A model generated the notes under the pieces. That model saw only the letters and a program-made list of their open reading frames with translations, was not told where the DNA came from and ran no database searches. A DNA stretch of 56,774 nucleotides from Verrucomicrobiia bacterium (lineage in GTDB: Bacteria; Verrucomicrobiota; Verrucomicrobiia; Limisphaerales; UBA11358), in assembly GCA_025451535.1 (NCBI GenBank), contig JANWKE010000022.1, positions 1 to 56,774 on the forward strand. Direction: 5' to 3'. Below are positions 10,078 through 18,748 of the stretch, one piece after another (within the stretch, counting starts at the first letter, position 1; each line of letters starts with the position of its first letter). The translations under genes and the position numbers were made by a program.

Positions 10078-12825
10078 TCAAGGCGAGCGGACGCGGTAAA
10101 AGCGCTTGGAATTGTTGGTCGCCTGTGAGTCGGTGAACTGGAACTGGCCGGGCGAAACTTCCGTGGCGCTTCCGAGCGTTGTCCAATTTGCGAACGGCAG
10201 GCCCAGGTTCGTGGTGGTAAAAACTGTCGAACCCGCCCCCGGTGTATTGGTAAAGGAGAACTGAAACGCGCCGCCTGTCAGTCTGGTTGGATTCAGGATG
10301 CGGATGGACGGCACCGTGGTGGTATAAAGTTCCGCCGTGCCCGTGGAAAGGTCGTTGTTGGCGGGAATACCTCCGGTGGCAAGCGCCTGTCCATTGGCGA
10401 GAAGGACCATGGGGAACGGCCCACTGCGGCCTTCCTTCATCGAGCCGGTCACGGTCCAAATTCCCGTTCCCGGAACGAATAATTCCGCATTGGTCATATA
10501 ATTTCCACTGTTTCCATCGTTGCCACCCGCAACCAGTACGACCCCGTTGGTGAGCAATACGGAACCGGCAGCCTCGCGGGGAGTGTTCATGAACCCGGTT
10601 TGGCTCCAACTATCGCTGACCGGGTTATACAATTCGGAAAAACCGGTCACCGTGGTTCCATTGGTGCTGCCGCCGGCGACGAGCACCCGGCCGTCCGGCA
10701 GCAACTGGCTGATGGGTTGATATTGGCTCGCGAGCATCGGGCTGGCGGTATAGTGCCAAAGCCCGGTGCCCGGATTGTAAATTTCCGCGCTGGAGAGAGT
10801 GGCGTTGTTGGTGCCCTGGCCTCCCACCACCAGCACCGTGCCGTTGGTCAGCAGGAAGGCCGAAGCGAAGGCACGCGGCGTATTCAAGTTGCCGGTGGAA
10901 GTCCATGTCCCGGCGGTCGGATTGTAGAGTTCCGAACTGGCCAGGGTAACTGAATTGCTAATGCCACCAGCCACGAGCACAAACCCGTTCGTGAGCAGGA
11001 CTGCCGTATGAGAGTAGCGGGCCGTCTTCATGGATCCGGTATTGGTCCAGAGACCGGTCGCCGGGCTGTAAAGCTCGCAGGCGGAGAGGGTCTGACCTCC
11101 CGACCCTACTGTCAGACCGCCGGCCGCCAGCACAAGGCCATTGGTCAACAATGTGGCGGTATGATACTGGCGGGCGTAGTTCATATAGCCGGTGGTCTGC
11201 CACGTGCCATTGGTGGGATTGTAGAGGTCCGATTCAAAATAAGTAACTATCTGGAAGACAGCCTCACCGCCGGAGGCGAGAACTTCGCCGTTCGGCAGGA
11301 CCGTCAGTGGGAATGCAAATCGCTCACTGGTCCCAATCGAACCGGTGCTTGTCCAGTTACCGGTCGGCGGCGGCGGCGGCGTGACAGTAATCGTGCCCGG
11401 GCCGGTCACGGAAAGGGGCGATGACCCGAAGGTGCTGTAGGCGATAAGGCTGGGAAAGTAGGAACCGGCATTGTTATAAGTGTGCAGGGGGCTTTGTGCC
11501 GTGCTGATTCCGCCGTCGCCAAATGTCCAATTCCAATTTGTGACGGTGTTGCCATTGCCGTCCACGGCGGGGCTGGTGAATTGCACGGGCAATGGCACCG
11601 GGCCGGACTGCGGCGAAGCGGTGACGGTCAGGGTGGGGGTTGACGCGACTACAAAACTCACATTATCCAGGAATCCCGCTTCTGTCGGATCCGTGTCGCC
11701 ATTGGCAAACGCCGTCCAACTCAAGGTGTGCTGGCCGGGCCCGATGGAGTAGGGCCCGTCCTGATACCAATCGGTGTCGCCGGTAATGTTGTTCGAGTAA
11801 TTGCCGTCCACGTCGAACTCACAACTGAAGCCGCCGGCTGGGTCGTTGGCGATGCTCGACCAGTAATACGTCAGTGTGCCCGGACCGTTGACGGTCACGG
11901 AGAGCGTCGAGGATTGACCGCCGGTGACGCTGCCGCTTTGGGCGGCGGTCGGAGCACCGTTGTAAGTATTGGTGGTTTCGGTGAACCAGGCGGCGTCGCC
12001 CATCGTGGCCCAGGGCAAATTGGTGGTATTGAGGTCGGCATTGAAATCTGCCGCCGGGCTGCCGACCGTGAATTGGGATTCGGCAAGATCCTGCAGATGC
12101 GCCGTGGAACCCCAACTGGAGAGAGGACTCGAAGCACTGTTGGTTGGCACCGAACTGACCACGGCGTTGGTCGAAAAGAGGTCATAATGCACATTGAAAC
12201 TATCAAGGCCATCGGCCGCCGTGAATCCAGAATAGCTGGTTTGCGTCACCGGCAGAACTATGTTGTTGGGGCCTTGGTAAAGCACCAGATCGGTGTAGTT
12301 GGTCGGTCCGCCTTGCCATAAGAAGGTCGGCTGGTTCGTGACGTTCAGCGCGTTGTTGGGGGGATAGATGACGGCCACCGAGGGCATGGAATTACTACTT
12401 ATGTTGGCCGTGACGGAAAAATGATAGACATTGGTCACCACCGAATTGGTGACGAAGATGGACCACTGTCCGTTCGTGATGTTTTGGATGAACGAGTCGT
12501 TGAAAGCCGGCGCGTCGAAATCAGCGAATCCGTAATTACCGCTCCCCACCTGGTTGAAGCCGGTGGCATCGCAGTGAAACAGCGCACTGGCTCCGTTGGT
12601 GGGCCACCCCGGCGAGGCCACAAAGTAATCGCCAAAAGGAACGGCGGGCGCTGCTGTGTTGGTGCCCAGGTTGGGGTAAAAAGAATAAGTATTGTCGTCG
12701 AGGACCAAATCCATCTCCATCGTCAACCCGGCGCGGGCGGCGGGCACGGCAAAAATGCTGAAGACGAAGGCTAAAGCGACCGGTCGCAACCGGCGGCAGG
12801 CGCGGGAACCAGATGGGGTTTTCAT
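10078..12825 (-). CDS. secreted PKD and seven-blade kelch-repeat protein
   Basis: A 915-residue exported protein with a typical signal peptide (basic start, hydrophobic core ALAFVFSIFAVPAARA, cleavage near residue 33). Residues about 35-390 are Thr/Asn/Ser-rich beta modules. A PKD domain follows at about 395-480 (NWTFGDGGISTAQSPLHTY). Then come seven kelch-type repeats at about 490-845, each with the pattern TSTGxMxxxRxxxTAxLLxNGxVLVAGG, enough for a complete seven-bladed propeller like galactose oxidase-type kelch. The last 70 residues are a beta module ending KRFYRVRSP, which resembles the tail of the beta-helix protein at 4080-6833. Probably surface carbohydrate or protein binding; enzymatic activity is not shown. 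Confidence 0.9.
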   Translation of the reverse strand: MKTPSGSRACRRLRPVALAFVFSIFAVPAARAGLTMEMDLVLDDNTYSFYPNLGTNTAAPAVPFGDYFVASPGWPTNGASALFHCDATGFNQVGSGNYGFADFDAPAFNDSFIQNITNGQWSIFVTNSVVTNVYHFSVTANISSNSMPSVAVIYPPNNALNVTNQPTFLWQGGPTNYTDLVLYQGPNNIVLPVTQTSYSGFTAADGLDSFNVHYDLFSTNAVVSSVPTNSASSPLSSWGSTAHLQDLAESQFTVGSPAADFNADLNTTNLPWATMGDAAWFTETTNTYNGAPTAAQSGSVTGGQSSTLSVTVNGPGTLTYYWSSIANDPAGGFSCEFDVDGNYSNNITGDTDWYQDGPYSIGPGQHTLSWTAFANGDTDPTEAGFLDNVSFVVASTPTLTVTASPQSGPVPLPVQFTSPAVDGNGNTVTNWNWTFGDGGISTAQSPLHTYNNAGSYFPSLIAYSTFGSSPLSVTGPGTITVTPPPPPTGNWTSTGSIGTSERFAFPLTVLPNGEVLASGGEAVFQIVTYFESDLYNPTNGTWQTTGYMNYARQYHTATLLTNGLVLAAGGLTVGSGGQTLSACELYSPATGLWTNTGSMKTARYSHTAVLLTNGFVLVAGGISNSVTLASSELYNPTAGTWTSTGNLNTPRAFASAFLLTNGTVLVVGGQGTNNATLSSAEIYNPGTGLWHYTASPMLASQYQPISQLLPDGRVLVAGGSTNGTTVTGFSELYNPVSDSWSQTGFMNTPREAAGSVLLTNGVVLVAGGNDGNSGNYMTNAELFVPGTGIWTVTGSMKEGRSGPFPMVLLANGQALATGGIPANNDLSTGTAELYTTTVPSIRILNPTRLTGGAFQFSFTNTPGAGSTVFTTTNLGLPFANWTTLGSATEVSPGQFQFTDSQATNNSKRFYRVRSP

Positions 12826-13144
12826 TCGTGAAGTTGATTTTCAGTTAATGTTGCTTGTTGATTCTGATTTGGCTCACGGCGCCAAGACACACAACTCGTA
12901 GCTCGAAGCACGGCAGACGAGTGGTTTGAAACCGGTGATGGACCAGCCTGTCAATTCCTGCGGTTGCATTTTGAGTCATTATCCGGCGTTGGAAGCCGCT
13001 GCCCCGGCCCCTCCAATGACGGAAACTTCCGATTAATATCGTTTTAGTTAAAAACGATGGACGGACTTTCTCAAAAATATTTAATGAGGTCAAGAAAATT
13101 GACTCATGATGGTCTGGATTGGCGTCTCTGCAGCTGAATGGTTT
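12826..13144. other. 319-bp gap upstream of the kelch gene
   Basis: No coding frame is convincing. On the minus strand a TTGACA lies at 12952-12947, a possible -35 for the kelch gene, but no good -10 follows. An 8-bp perfect hairpin (ATCGTTTT, five-base loop) is at 13038-13058. I see no other structure. Confidence 0.4.
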
Positions 13145-13714
13145 TTATATGAGGAATGGCACGAGGGCCTTCACCTGTTTTTGGTAAGCCGGGTATTCCT
13201 CGGGAAAGTGCCGCAACATGAGCCGTTCCTCCTGTTTGAGCTTGATCCAGAAACCAATGCCAACCACCACCAGGCTCAGGCAGCAACGGAGCCTGCCGAT
13301 TTCGATGGCCGAACCGAAGGCCATCATCAGCAAACCGGTATAGATGGGATGTCGCACAAACCGGTAAGGACCGGTCTTGATCAATTCGTGACCCTGCTTG
13401 AAGGTGACATCGCTGCTCCAGTTCCCCGCCAGCGTCCAACGCGCCCATAACGTCACGAACAGCCCGAACACACAGACCGCAGCGCCACTAAACCGGGCCC
13501 AGTCCACGCGCGGTATCAGAACCAGATTCATGGGCGGTGGCAGGAGCGGATACGCCAGCAGAACCCAGCCCAGTCCCACCGGAATCCGATGGGCGAGCGT
13601 GGAGGCCCAGCTTTGCCCTTCCGCCAGCGGCTTCTGCCGAAAGGCGCTGATAAACCAGTAGGCCAGGAAGGTGATCCAGCAACCGAGGATGATTGAATCT
13701 GAAATCTTTGCCAT
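13145..13714 (-). CDS. isoprenylcysteine carboxyl methyltransferase (ICMT)-like membrane protein
   Basis: A 189-residue integral membrane methyltransferase-like protein with about five hydrophobic segments. The C-terminal half carries the ICMT/PEMT signature: ELIKTGPYRFVRHPIYTG (residues about 110-127) followed by EERLMLRHFPEEYPAYQKQV near the end, which in this superfamily forms the SAM and substrate pocket at the membrane surface. In bacteria these proteins methylate small lipophilic carboxylates or lipids; the substrate here is unknown. The ATG at 13714 lies 28 bases from copy B of the 102-bp repeat, the same arrangement as tcmP with copy A. Confidence 0.88.
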   Translation of the reverse strand: MAKISDSIILGCWITFLAYWFISAFRQKPLAEGQSWASTLAHRIPVGLGWVLLAYPLLPPPMNLVLIPRVDWARFSGAAVCVFGLFVTLWARWTLAGNWSSDVTFKQGHELIKTGPYRFVRHPIYTGLLMMAFGSAIEIGRLRCCLSLVVVGIGFWIKLKQEERLMLRHFPEEYPAYQKQVKALVPFLI

Positions 13715-13742
13715 GATGAATTTGTAACAGGCATAGCTACCC

Positions 13743-13844
13743 CGTCCAAATTCGTCCAGCGTTTTGGTTCAAAATTGGTTGGTACTTTTTGTCGGTGGCG
13801 GCCATAGATAGCCATGTCAGTGTGAGAATCGACAACCAAACCCT
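13743..13844. repeat. 102-bp direct repeat, copy B
   Basis: Second copy of the repeat at 9781-9882 (86 of 102 identical, no gaps, same orientation, 3.96 kb apart). Sequence similarity ends abruptly at 13844, where the reading frame of the secretion gene takes over. Confidence 0.9.
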
Positions 13845-14766
13845 GTGGCTTTTTGCAGACTCCATGGCAACCTGCCTGGCATCCGGGTTGACGCCGAGGC
13901 GCGCGCTGGAATTGAGCGGGGCAGGAACCCGCTCCAGGGCAATGCGGGAGGCGATTCGCGTCGCGGTACAACGGTGCGATCAGGGGATGGCGATTTCCGA
14001 AACGCTCGAACCCGGCGCGAACTTTTTCCCCCACTATTTCCTGCCCGTACTCCGTGCCGGAGAAGCGGGTGGCCGGCTGGTGGAAGCATTCCAATTGCTT
14101 TCCCGTCACTGCCACCGGGTTGGGCCTTCCGTGCGGCTGGTGCGCAATACCTGGCTCTATCCTCTCCTCTGCGTCGTCTTCGGTTGGGTCATCCGCACCG
14201 GGATTTTTATGTATTTCGGAAAATACCAGATGGCCTGGCATTTCATCTGCGCCACCTTCGTGACCGGTTCTTTGCTCGTCCTGTTGGGATGGTTTTTGTT
14301 CCGGATTCAGCCGGTGAAACGGGCGGTTGACTTTGTCCTGCTGCAGCTCCCGCTCCTCCGCGAGACCGAGATCCGTCTGGCGGTTGTCTTGTTTTTTGCC
14401 ACGTTCCGGCTGGCCTACGAGGCCGGGAGCCTGGGCGTGGTCGTCATGTTCGATCTGGCGTGGCGGACCATTCGCAATGACGCCATTCGTCAGGATTTGT
14501 TGAAAGCCCGCCAGGTCCTGGCGGAGAACGGCACCTTCGGAGACGCGTTCGGGAGGTCGGCGTTACTGGCGGACGATATCCAGGGGATGATTAAAACAGG
14601 GTCGATCAGCGGGAAACTGGACCAGAGCCTCGCTGAGATTGTGGAGACAGCGACCTGGCAGCTCGAGCTGGCACTTCGGACCTTCAATCAATTCTTTCAG
14701 CGCCTGGTCACCCTTACCGTTGCCATGTCAATTGTGGAGACGGTGCTCCTGTGCGTCCTGTTTTAG
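13822..14766 (+). CDS. type II secretion/type IV pilus inner-membrane F protein (GspF-like), orphan
   Basis: Inner-membrane platform protein of type II secretion or pilus machines. Two GspF domains are visible: residues about 10-130 (LFADSMATCLASGL, then PVLRAGEAGGRLVEAF) and about 180-305 (FFATFRLAYEAG, then MIKTGSISGKLDQSL). Two membrane segments follow the first domain and one hydrophobic end closes the protein. Usual members are about 400 residues, with 50-70 residues before the first domain; here at most 30 exist. All possible starts (TTG 13789, GTG 13795, GTG 13822) lie inside the 102-bp repeat, and ATG 13864 would cut into the domain; 13822 is a guess. No other secretion genes are nearby. 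Probably a 5'-truncated or displaced gene. Confidence 0.75.
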   Translation: MRIDNQTLWLFADSMATCLASGLTPRRALELSGAGTRSRAMREAIRVAVQRCDQGMAISETLEPGANFFPHYFLPVLRAGEAGGRLVEAFQLLSRHCHRVGPSVRLVRNTWLYPLLCVVFGWVIRTGIFMYFGKYQMAWHFICATFVTGSLLVLLGWFLFRIQPVKRAVDFVLLQLPLLRETEIRLAVVLFFATFRLAYEAGSLGVVVMFDLAWRTIRNDAIRQDLLKARQVLAENGTFGDAFGRSALLADDIQGMIKTGSISGKLDQSLAEIVETATWQLELALRTFNQFFQRLVTLTVAMSIVETVLLCVLF

Positions 14767-14894
14767 CAGGTTGTTAATGTTCATGGCACATTTGGCGCAT
14801 TTGTATTGGTGAAATGGACTCGTTTGCGCCCGTTCACTCCTTATCAACTAGTGATTTTTTACTGACAACCCTCATCGGGCCTGTGGTAAGAGTT

Positions 14895-15048
14895 TGATTT
14901 TACCCCACGACCCTCACCCGGTTTCGCTGTCGCTCAACCACCCTCTCCCGCTCCCGCGGGCGAGGGAAATTGTTTTGTGGGACGTTTTCCCGGGGTGGCG
15001 CTCGCCGACTCGCTTACCCCGGGCTATTGTCTTTCGGGCTTACAGCCC
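14895..15048. repeat. cluster of palindromic repeats in the gspF-glycosyltransferase gap
   Basis: Contains CCCTCACCC/CCCTCTCCC tracts, a CTCCCGCGGGCGAG palindrome around 14951-14964, a CCCGGGGT...ACCCCGGG hairpin at 14989-15023 and a GGGCT-tac-AGCCC hairpin at 15036-15048 followed by TTTT. The last could act as a weak terminator for gspF. The 289-bp gap has no coding frame I would support. Confidence 0.6.
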
Positions 15049-15055
15049 TTTTCGA

Positions 15056-16252
15056 TTAGCGTTCATCTACGTTTAAAAGTCGTTTCAGAACTTCCCGGCA
15101 CACGGCCATCGCCGATTGCGGCTGGCCCAACGACCTGGCGGCTTCGGCCATTGCCACCAGTTTTTCCGAGCCCAACAGTTTTTTGATGCGAAACGGCAAA
15201 TCTTCGACGCGGTTGACCTTGGCCGCCGCGCCGCGTTCGAGCAGGAAATCGCTGTTGGCGGCTTCCTGTCCGGGGATCGGGTTCAGGATGAACAGCGGCT
15301 TGCCCAGGGCCAGCGCCTCGGACGTGGTCAGCCCACCGGGTTTGGTGAGGATGAAATCGGCCACGGTCATCAGTTCGTGCATGTTGGTGGAGAAGCCGAG
15401 CACGTGCGTCGGGTGTTTCCAGGTCTGGGCAGCGAGGGCGCGGCGCAATTCCTCGTTGCGGCCGGTAACGACCACGGTCTGTAACGGCTGCGGTACCTTG
15501 TCCAATTCGGCAAGGATTTCCGCTACCGGTCCCATGCCAAACCCGCCGCTCAACACGAGCAACACCGGCTGGTCATCGCGCAAACCCAGGGTTCGCCGGA
15601 CAGCATGCGAGTCAATCCTGGACGAAAATTTCGCGGCGATGGGGATGCCGGTGGCCACGACGTTATCTGCCGCCGCACCGCGGGCCACGAGCCGCGCCTT
15701 GGTTTCCTCCGCGGCGACGCAGTACAAATCCACACAGCGGTTCATCCACAACGCATGCGCCTCAAAATCGGTGACGACGCTGACGACGAAGGGAGGTTCC
15801 CAGTCTTCCGAAGGGCGAACTCCGGGAGCCCCCATTTTCTCAATCAAATTTGGGTGTCGTGTAACTCCGCCCTCTGAAGTTTTGAGCCGGCCCAATGCGT
15901 CCAGCGGTGTGAAGTGAGTGCAAAGCACTGCATCGGGTTTGAATTGTTTCAAATGATTGGTGAATTTTTTACGCGAGTTGCTTGGAAAAGCGCGGCTTAA
16001 TTTTCCCAGTCGCCGGACGACCTTCAGGCTGTCGGTCTTGCTGAACAGCAGGCCCCAGAGTTCCGGCGCGCGCTCAACCAGTTGCACGTAGCCGTCGGCG
16101 TAAATTTTTTTGTGCAGCGGCGAGAAGAACTGGATGAGGTCCACCCGCTCGACGGCGTCAGCGGGGCGCAAGGCGCGCCACGCCTCCTCCAACGCGGCGG
16201 CAGCGGCGACGTGCCCGGCCCCCGCGGTGACTGTCGCAATCAGGATGCGCAT
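15056..16252 (-). CDS. GT28/MGDG synthase-like glycosyltransferase
   Basis: A 398-residue cytoplasmic or peripheral-membrane glycosyltransferase of the monogalactosyldiacylglycerol synthase/UgtP type, transferring a sugar from a nucleotide donor to diacylglycerol or a similar lipid. The N-terminal MGDG-synthase domain begins ILIATVTAGAGHVAAAAAL (Gly-rich acceptor loop with H14) and the C-terminal GT28 domain has LLVLSGGFGMGP, then TKPGGLTTSEALALGKP and PGQEAANSDFLL, the usual donor-binding blocks. The start is ATG 16252; the frame remains open to 16648 but that part translates palindromic repeats. Product lipid cannot be told from sequence. Its neighbour, also on the minus strand, is an outer-membrane phospholipase. 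Confidence 0.92.
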   Translation of the reverse strand: MRILIATVTAGAGHVAAAAALEEAWRALRPADAVERVDLIQFFSPLHKKIYADGYVQLVERAPELWGLLFSKTDSLKVVRRLGKLSRAFPSNSRKKFTNHLKQFKPDAVLCTHFTPLDALGRLKTSEGGVTRHPNLIEKMGAPGVRPSEDWEPPFVVSVVTDFEAHALWMNRCVDLYCVAAEETKARLVARGAAADNVVATGIPIAAKFSSRIDSHAVRRTLGLRDDQPVLLVLSGGFGMGPVAEILAELDKVPQPLQTVVVTGRNEELRRALAAQTWKHPTHVLGFSTNMHELMTVADFILTKPGGLTTSEALALGKPLFILNPIPGQEAANSDFLLERGAAAKVNRVEDLPFRIKKLLGSEKLVAMAEAARSLGQPQSAMAVCREVLKRLLNVDER

Positions 16253-16335
16253 GGAATGGCCCCGAGCTTGCCGGAGCAGGTGGGGGTTGAGAAGCAGAAA
16301 CGTAATCCCGATATATACAGGGTGCATCTTGAGGG

Positions 16336-16479
16336 CGTGTTGCCCAAACCATCGAGACGCGCCGGGAGCGCGGACCGCGGAGTCCATGCGTTTCGGACTT
16401 GATGGAAATTCGTGCCTTTGGACCGCCATAAGTTCGCACGGACGTGGCTGTCCGCGCTCCGGGCAGTTCGGGCAACACG
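16336..16479. repeat. nested palindromic element
   Basis: Outer arms CGTGTTGCCC (16336-16345) and GGGCAACACG (16470-16479) are perfect complements; inner arms GAGCGCGGAC (16366-16375) and GTCCGCGCTC (16450-16459) are too. The whole 144-bp unit lies in the gap between the glycosyltransferase and phospholipase genes. Confidence 0.8.
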
Positions 16480-16554
16480 TCCTTGACGGGGTTCCTGAAA
16501 ACAGGCCGCTGGAAGCCGCCTGAACCCGCAGCCAGGATGGCTGCGCTACGTCGT

Positions 16555-16595
16555 GCAGGCTTCCAGCCTGCGAGTTCTGGCATCTTCCAGATGCC
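16555..16595. repeat. two adjacent short palindromes
   Basis: GCAGGCTTCCAGCCTGC (16555-16571) and GGCATCTTCCAGATGCC (16579-16595) are both perfect palindromes around TTCC. They have the same 'GGC(T/A)...' style as the element inside cysS at 33398-33475. Together with 16336-16479 they fill most of the 392-bp gap 16253-16644. Confidence 0.8.
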
Positions 16596-16644
16596 AGCTT
16601 CTTCAGAGCAGTACTCAGCAAGAACAGTGTCGAGATGCGTCCTG

Positions 16645-17820
16645 TCAATACCAGATGCAGACGCCGGCGCGGAAGGCGCGGCTGTCTTCGTTATATTGAC
16701 GCAAGGTCTGACCATAGCCGGTGAAATACTGCAACTGGATGGACGGGTTGAAATGGGAACGAAAAGGCAGGTTGAACCGCAAATCGAACAGCAAACCGGC
16801 ATGGCTGCCCTCGTTGCCGATGCGGAGCCGGGTGGCGAATTGAATTTTTTCCCCGCTCCCGGGTTCGTTCCAGGTCAAGGCACCGAGCAGGTCGGCATAA
16901 CCGCGATAAGCAGGCAGGTCCGGGTTATTGCTGCCCAACGAAAGGTAATCCCAGACCCGGGGTTGGAAGGACAGTTGAAAATGGGCCGGCAGGTCAAATC
17001 GGATGGTCGGTTGCAGATAAACGGTATTCAAACTGCGCTCGCCGGTCCCGCCCTTGCCGTTGGATTCATGTTCGATGCCGCCTTGCAGGTCGAATTGGAT
17101 ACTCGTTTCCTGAAAAATATCGGGATAGAACAGGAACGCCGACGGTTTGTAGCTGGTATCGTAAAACGACGGATCACGCGAGATAAGGTCCCAGAAGGAA
17201 GTCTGGGTATAGGCAAAATAGGTGTGGGCGAGAGGATTCCAATCGTCGGTGAGGTCGAAGGGTTTGTATTTCAGGCTGAACTGAAACTCGGCGGCGGGAT
17301 ATTGACCCAGGATGAAATAAATCGGTTCGTAGGCGTAAATATGTCTGCCCAGAAATTCCATGAGCGCCGAACGTGGCGCTGCGTTGGTGGCCGGCGGCGT
17401 TGGGGGCATTTGCGAGGCCACCGGGGTCCCGGGAACGCTGCTTTCCACCCGGATAACGATTTCATTGCAGTTGCTCACGGCCAGGGTTGCCTGCCCGCTG
17501 GCGACTGGCGGAACATCGAATTGATATTCCTCTTTTACGAAGTTGCCGGGGGCGATCGTGGTCTCCGTCCCGCTGGTGTTGGTTGAGATTAGAACGACCG
17601 GGAACGAGTTGGAACCGGAAGTGAGTGTGCCAGAAAGACCCGGTTCGAAGACCCGGTTGACGGCGTTGGACGAATGGTTCAGGCAATAAAGCCAGACACT
17701 GCCCCGGGTACCGGCGGTCAATGGCCGGGAAGGTGAAACCAAAACGCGAGTGACTTCCTCCGTCGAAGCCGATGAGGGATTTGCCAGGGCAATGGCTGAC
17801 AAAAGCAACCAGGATCCCAT
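16645..17820 (-). CDS. pldA: outer-membrane phospholipase A (OMPLA/PldA)
   Basis: Calcium-dependent hydrolase of phospholipids in the outer membrane; its presence indicates a Gram-negative envelope. The catalytic block IEHESNGKGGTGERSLN gives H251, S253 and N265, the same His-Ser-Asn arrangement as E. coli PldA (HxSNG...RSxN). The following stretch alternates hydrophobic and polar residues and ends in an aromatic (WY), as in beta barrels. ATG 17820 is chosen (391 residues) because MGSWLLLSAIALANPSSAS is a signal peptide; a longer frame to 17940 lacks one. Residues about 25-145 form an extra Ser/Thr/Pro-rich beta domain not found in E. coli PldA, so the protein is about 100 residues longer than usual. 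Confidence 0.93.
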   Translation of the reverse strand: MGSWLLLSAIALANPSSASTEEVTRVLVSPSRPLTAGTRGSVWLYCLNHSSNAVNRVFEPGLSGTLTSGSNSFPVVLISTNTSGTETTIAPGNFVKEEYQFDVPPVASGQATLAVSNCNEIVIRVESSVPGTPVASQMPPTPPATNAAPRSALMEFLGRHIYAYEPIYFILGQYPAAEFQFSLKYKPFDLTDDWNPLAHTYFAYTQTSFWDLISRDPSFYDTSYKPSAFLFYPDIFQETSIQFDLQGGIEHESNGKGGTGERSLNTVYLQPTIRFDLPAHFQLSFQPRVWDYLSLGSNNPDLPAYRGYADLLGALTWNEPGSGEKIQFATRLRIGNEGSHAGLLFDLRFNLPFRSHFNPSIQLQYFTGYGQTLRQYNEDSRAFRAGVCIWY

Positions 17821-18020
17821 GCACCTCCAAAAGACCAATTCGGCCGGGCCCAAAATTTTCACGGCATAAGGATTCAATAAATGAAGACCCGGCCTGTCAA
17901 GTTGATAACCGGGCGGTGGATCAGCAATGGTCATCGGCAATTATCTGCGTCAAACTGCGGTCCAGTGGCAGGAACCCGGTTTTCTTCCATTTGACTTCCA
18001 TTTCGACGTGCGTCTAACTC

Positions 18021-18674
18021 TTGTCCGTGAGTTTGACGGAATACATTCTGCTGGCGGCCGGTTCACTGTTTGTGATTGTGGACCCGCTGGCGACGGCTCC
18101 GGCGTTTCTCGCGATGACGCCGACGAACACGCCGGAACAGCGTTTGCGCACGGCACGACTGGCGTGTGGCACGGCGGCGGTGGTATTGCTGGTTTTCTCC
18201 GCAGCCGGGACGGTCATCTTTAAAATCTTCGGCATTACCATGCCGGCGTTTCAAATCGCCGCGAGCATCGTGCTGCTCATTATCGCGCTGGACATGTTGC
18301 GCGTGCAGCGATCGCGCGTGCAGGAAACGCATGAGGAAAAACAAGCCGGCACGGAAAAGGACGACATCGCCATCACGCCGCTGGCCATTCCGATGCTGGC
18401 CGGGCCGGGCGCCATTTCCACGACGGTCCTGCTCCAGAATGAGGCACGCGATGTCCCGCAACACATCGCGTTGTACGGCTGCATCGTGGCGGTGGCGGCG
18501 GTCAGTTATCTGATTTTCCGGCTGGCGGTGCGCGGCGCACGCTGGCTGAACCCGATTGCGATGAGTATTGCCGTCCGCATCATGGGCCTGCTGTTGGCGG
18601 CAGTGGCCATTCAGTTCATGCTGAATGGCATCAAGGCTTTTCACGCCGAATTGATTGGCACTCCGCCGATGTGA
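18021..18674 (+). CDS. MarC family integral membrane protein
   Basis: A 217-residue inner-membrane protein of the MarC/YchE/YhgN family with six predicted membrane segments. Family blocks are LFVIVDPLATAPAFLAMTP in the first third, PLAIPMLAGPGAISTT in the middle and IMGLLLAAVAIQFMLNGI near the end. Despite the name it has no proven transport or antibiotic resistance role. The start is TTG 18021 or GTG 18027; neither has a clear ribosome binding site. It is transcribed away from the phospholipase gene, with 200 bases between them that could hold both promoters. Confidence 0.93.
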   Translation: MSVSLTEYILLAAGSLFVIVDPLATAPAFLAMTPTNTPEQRLRTARLACGTAAVVLLVFSAAGTVIFKIFGITMPAFQIAASIVLLIIALDMLRVQRSRVQETHEEKQAGTEKDDIAITPLAIPMLAGPGAISTTVLLQNEARDVPQHIALYGCIVAVAAVSYLIFRLAVRGARWLNPIAMSIAVRIMGLLLAAVAIQFMLNGIKAFHAELIGTPPM

Positions 18675-18748
18675 ATTCAGGTCCGGACAATAAGGTTAAA
18701 GTCTGCGCAATGGAGTGGGATTGATTTCGTGGCAAGTCAGATGGCGTT

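Noticed and set aside
16253-16648. N-terminal extension of the glycosyltransferase (132 residues)
   Set aside because: The extension translates palindromic repeats and the family starts at the Gly-rich loop right after ATG 16252.
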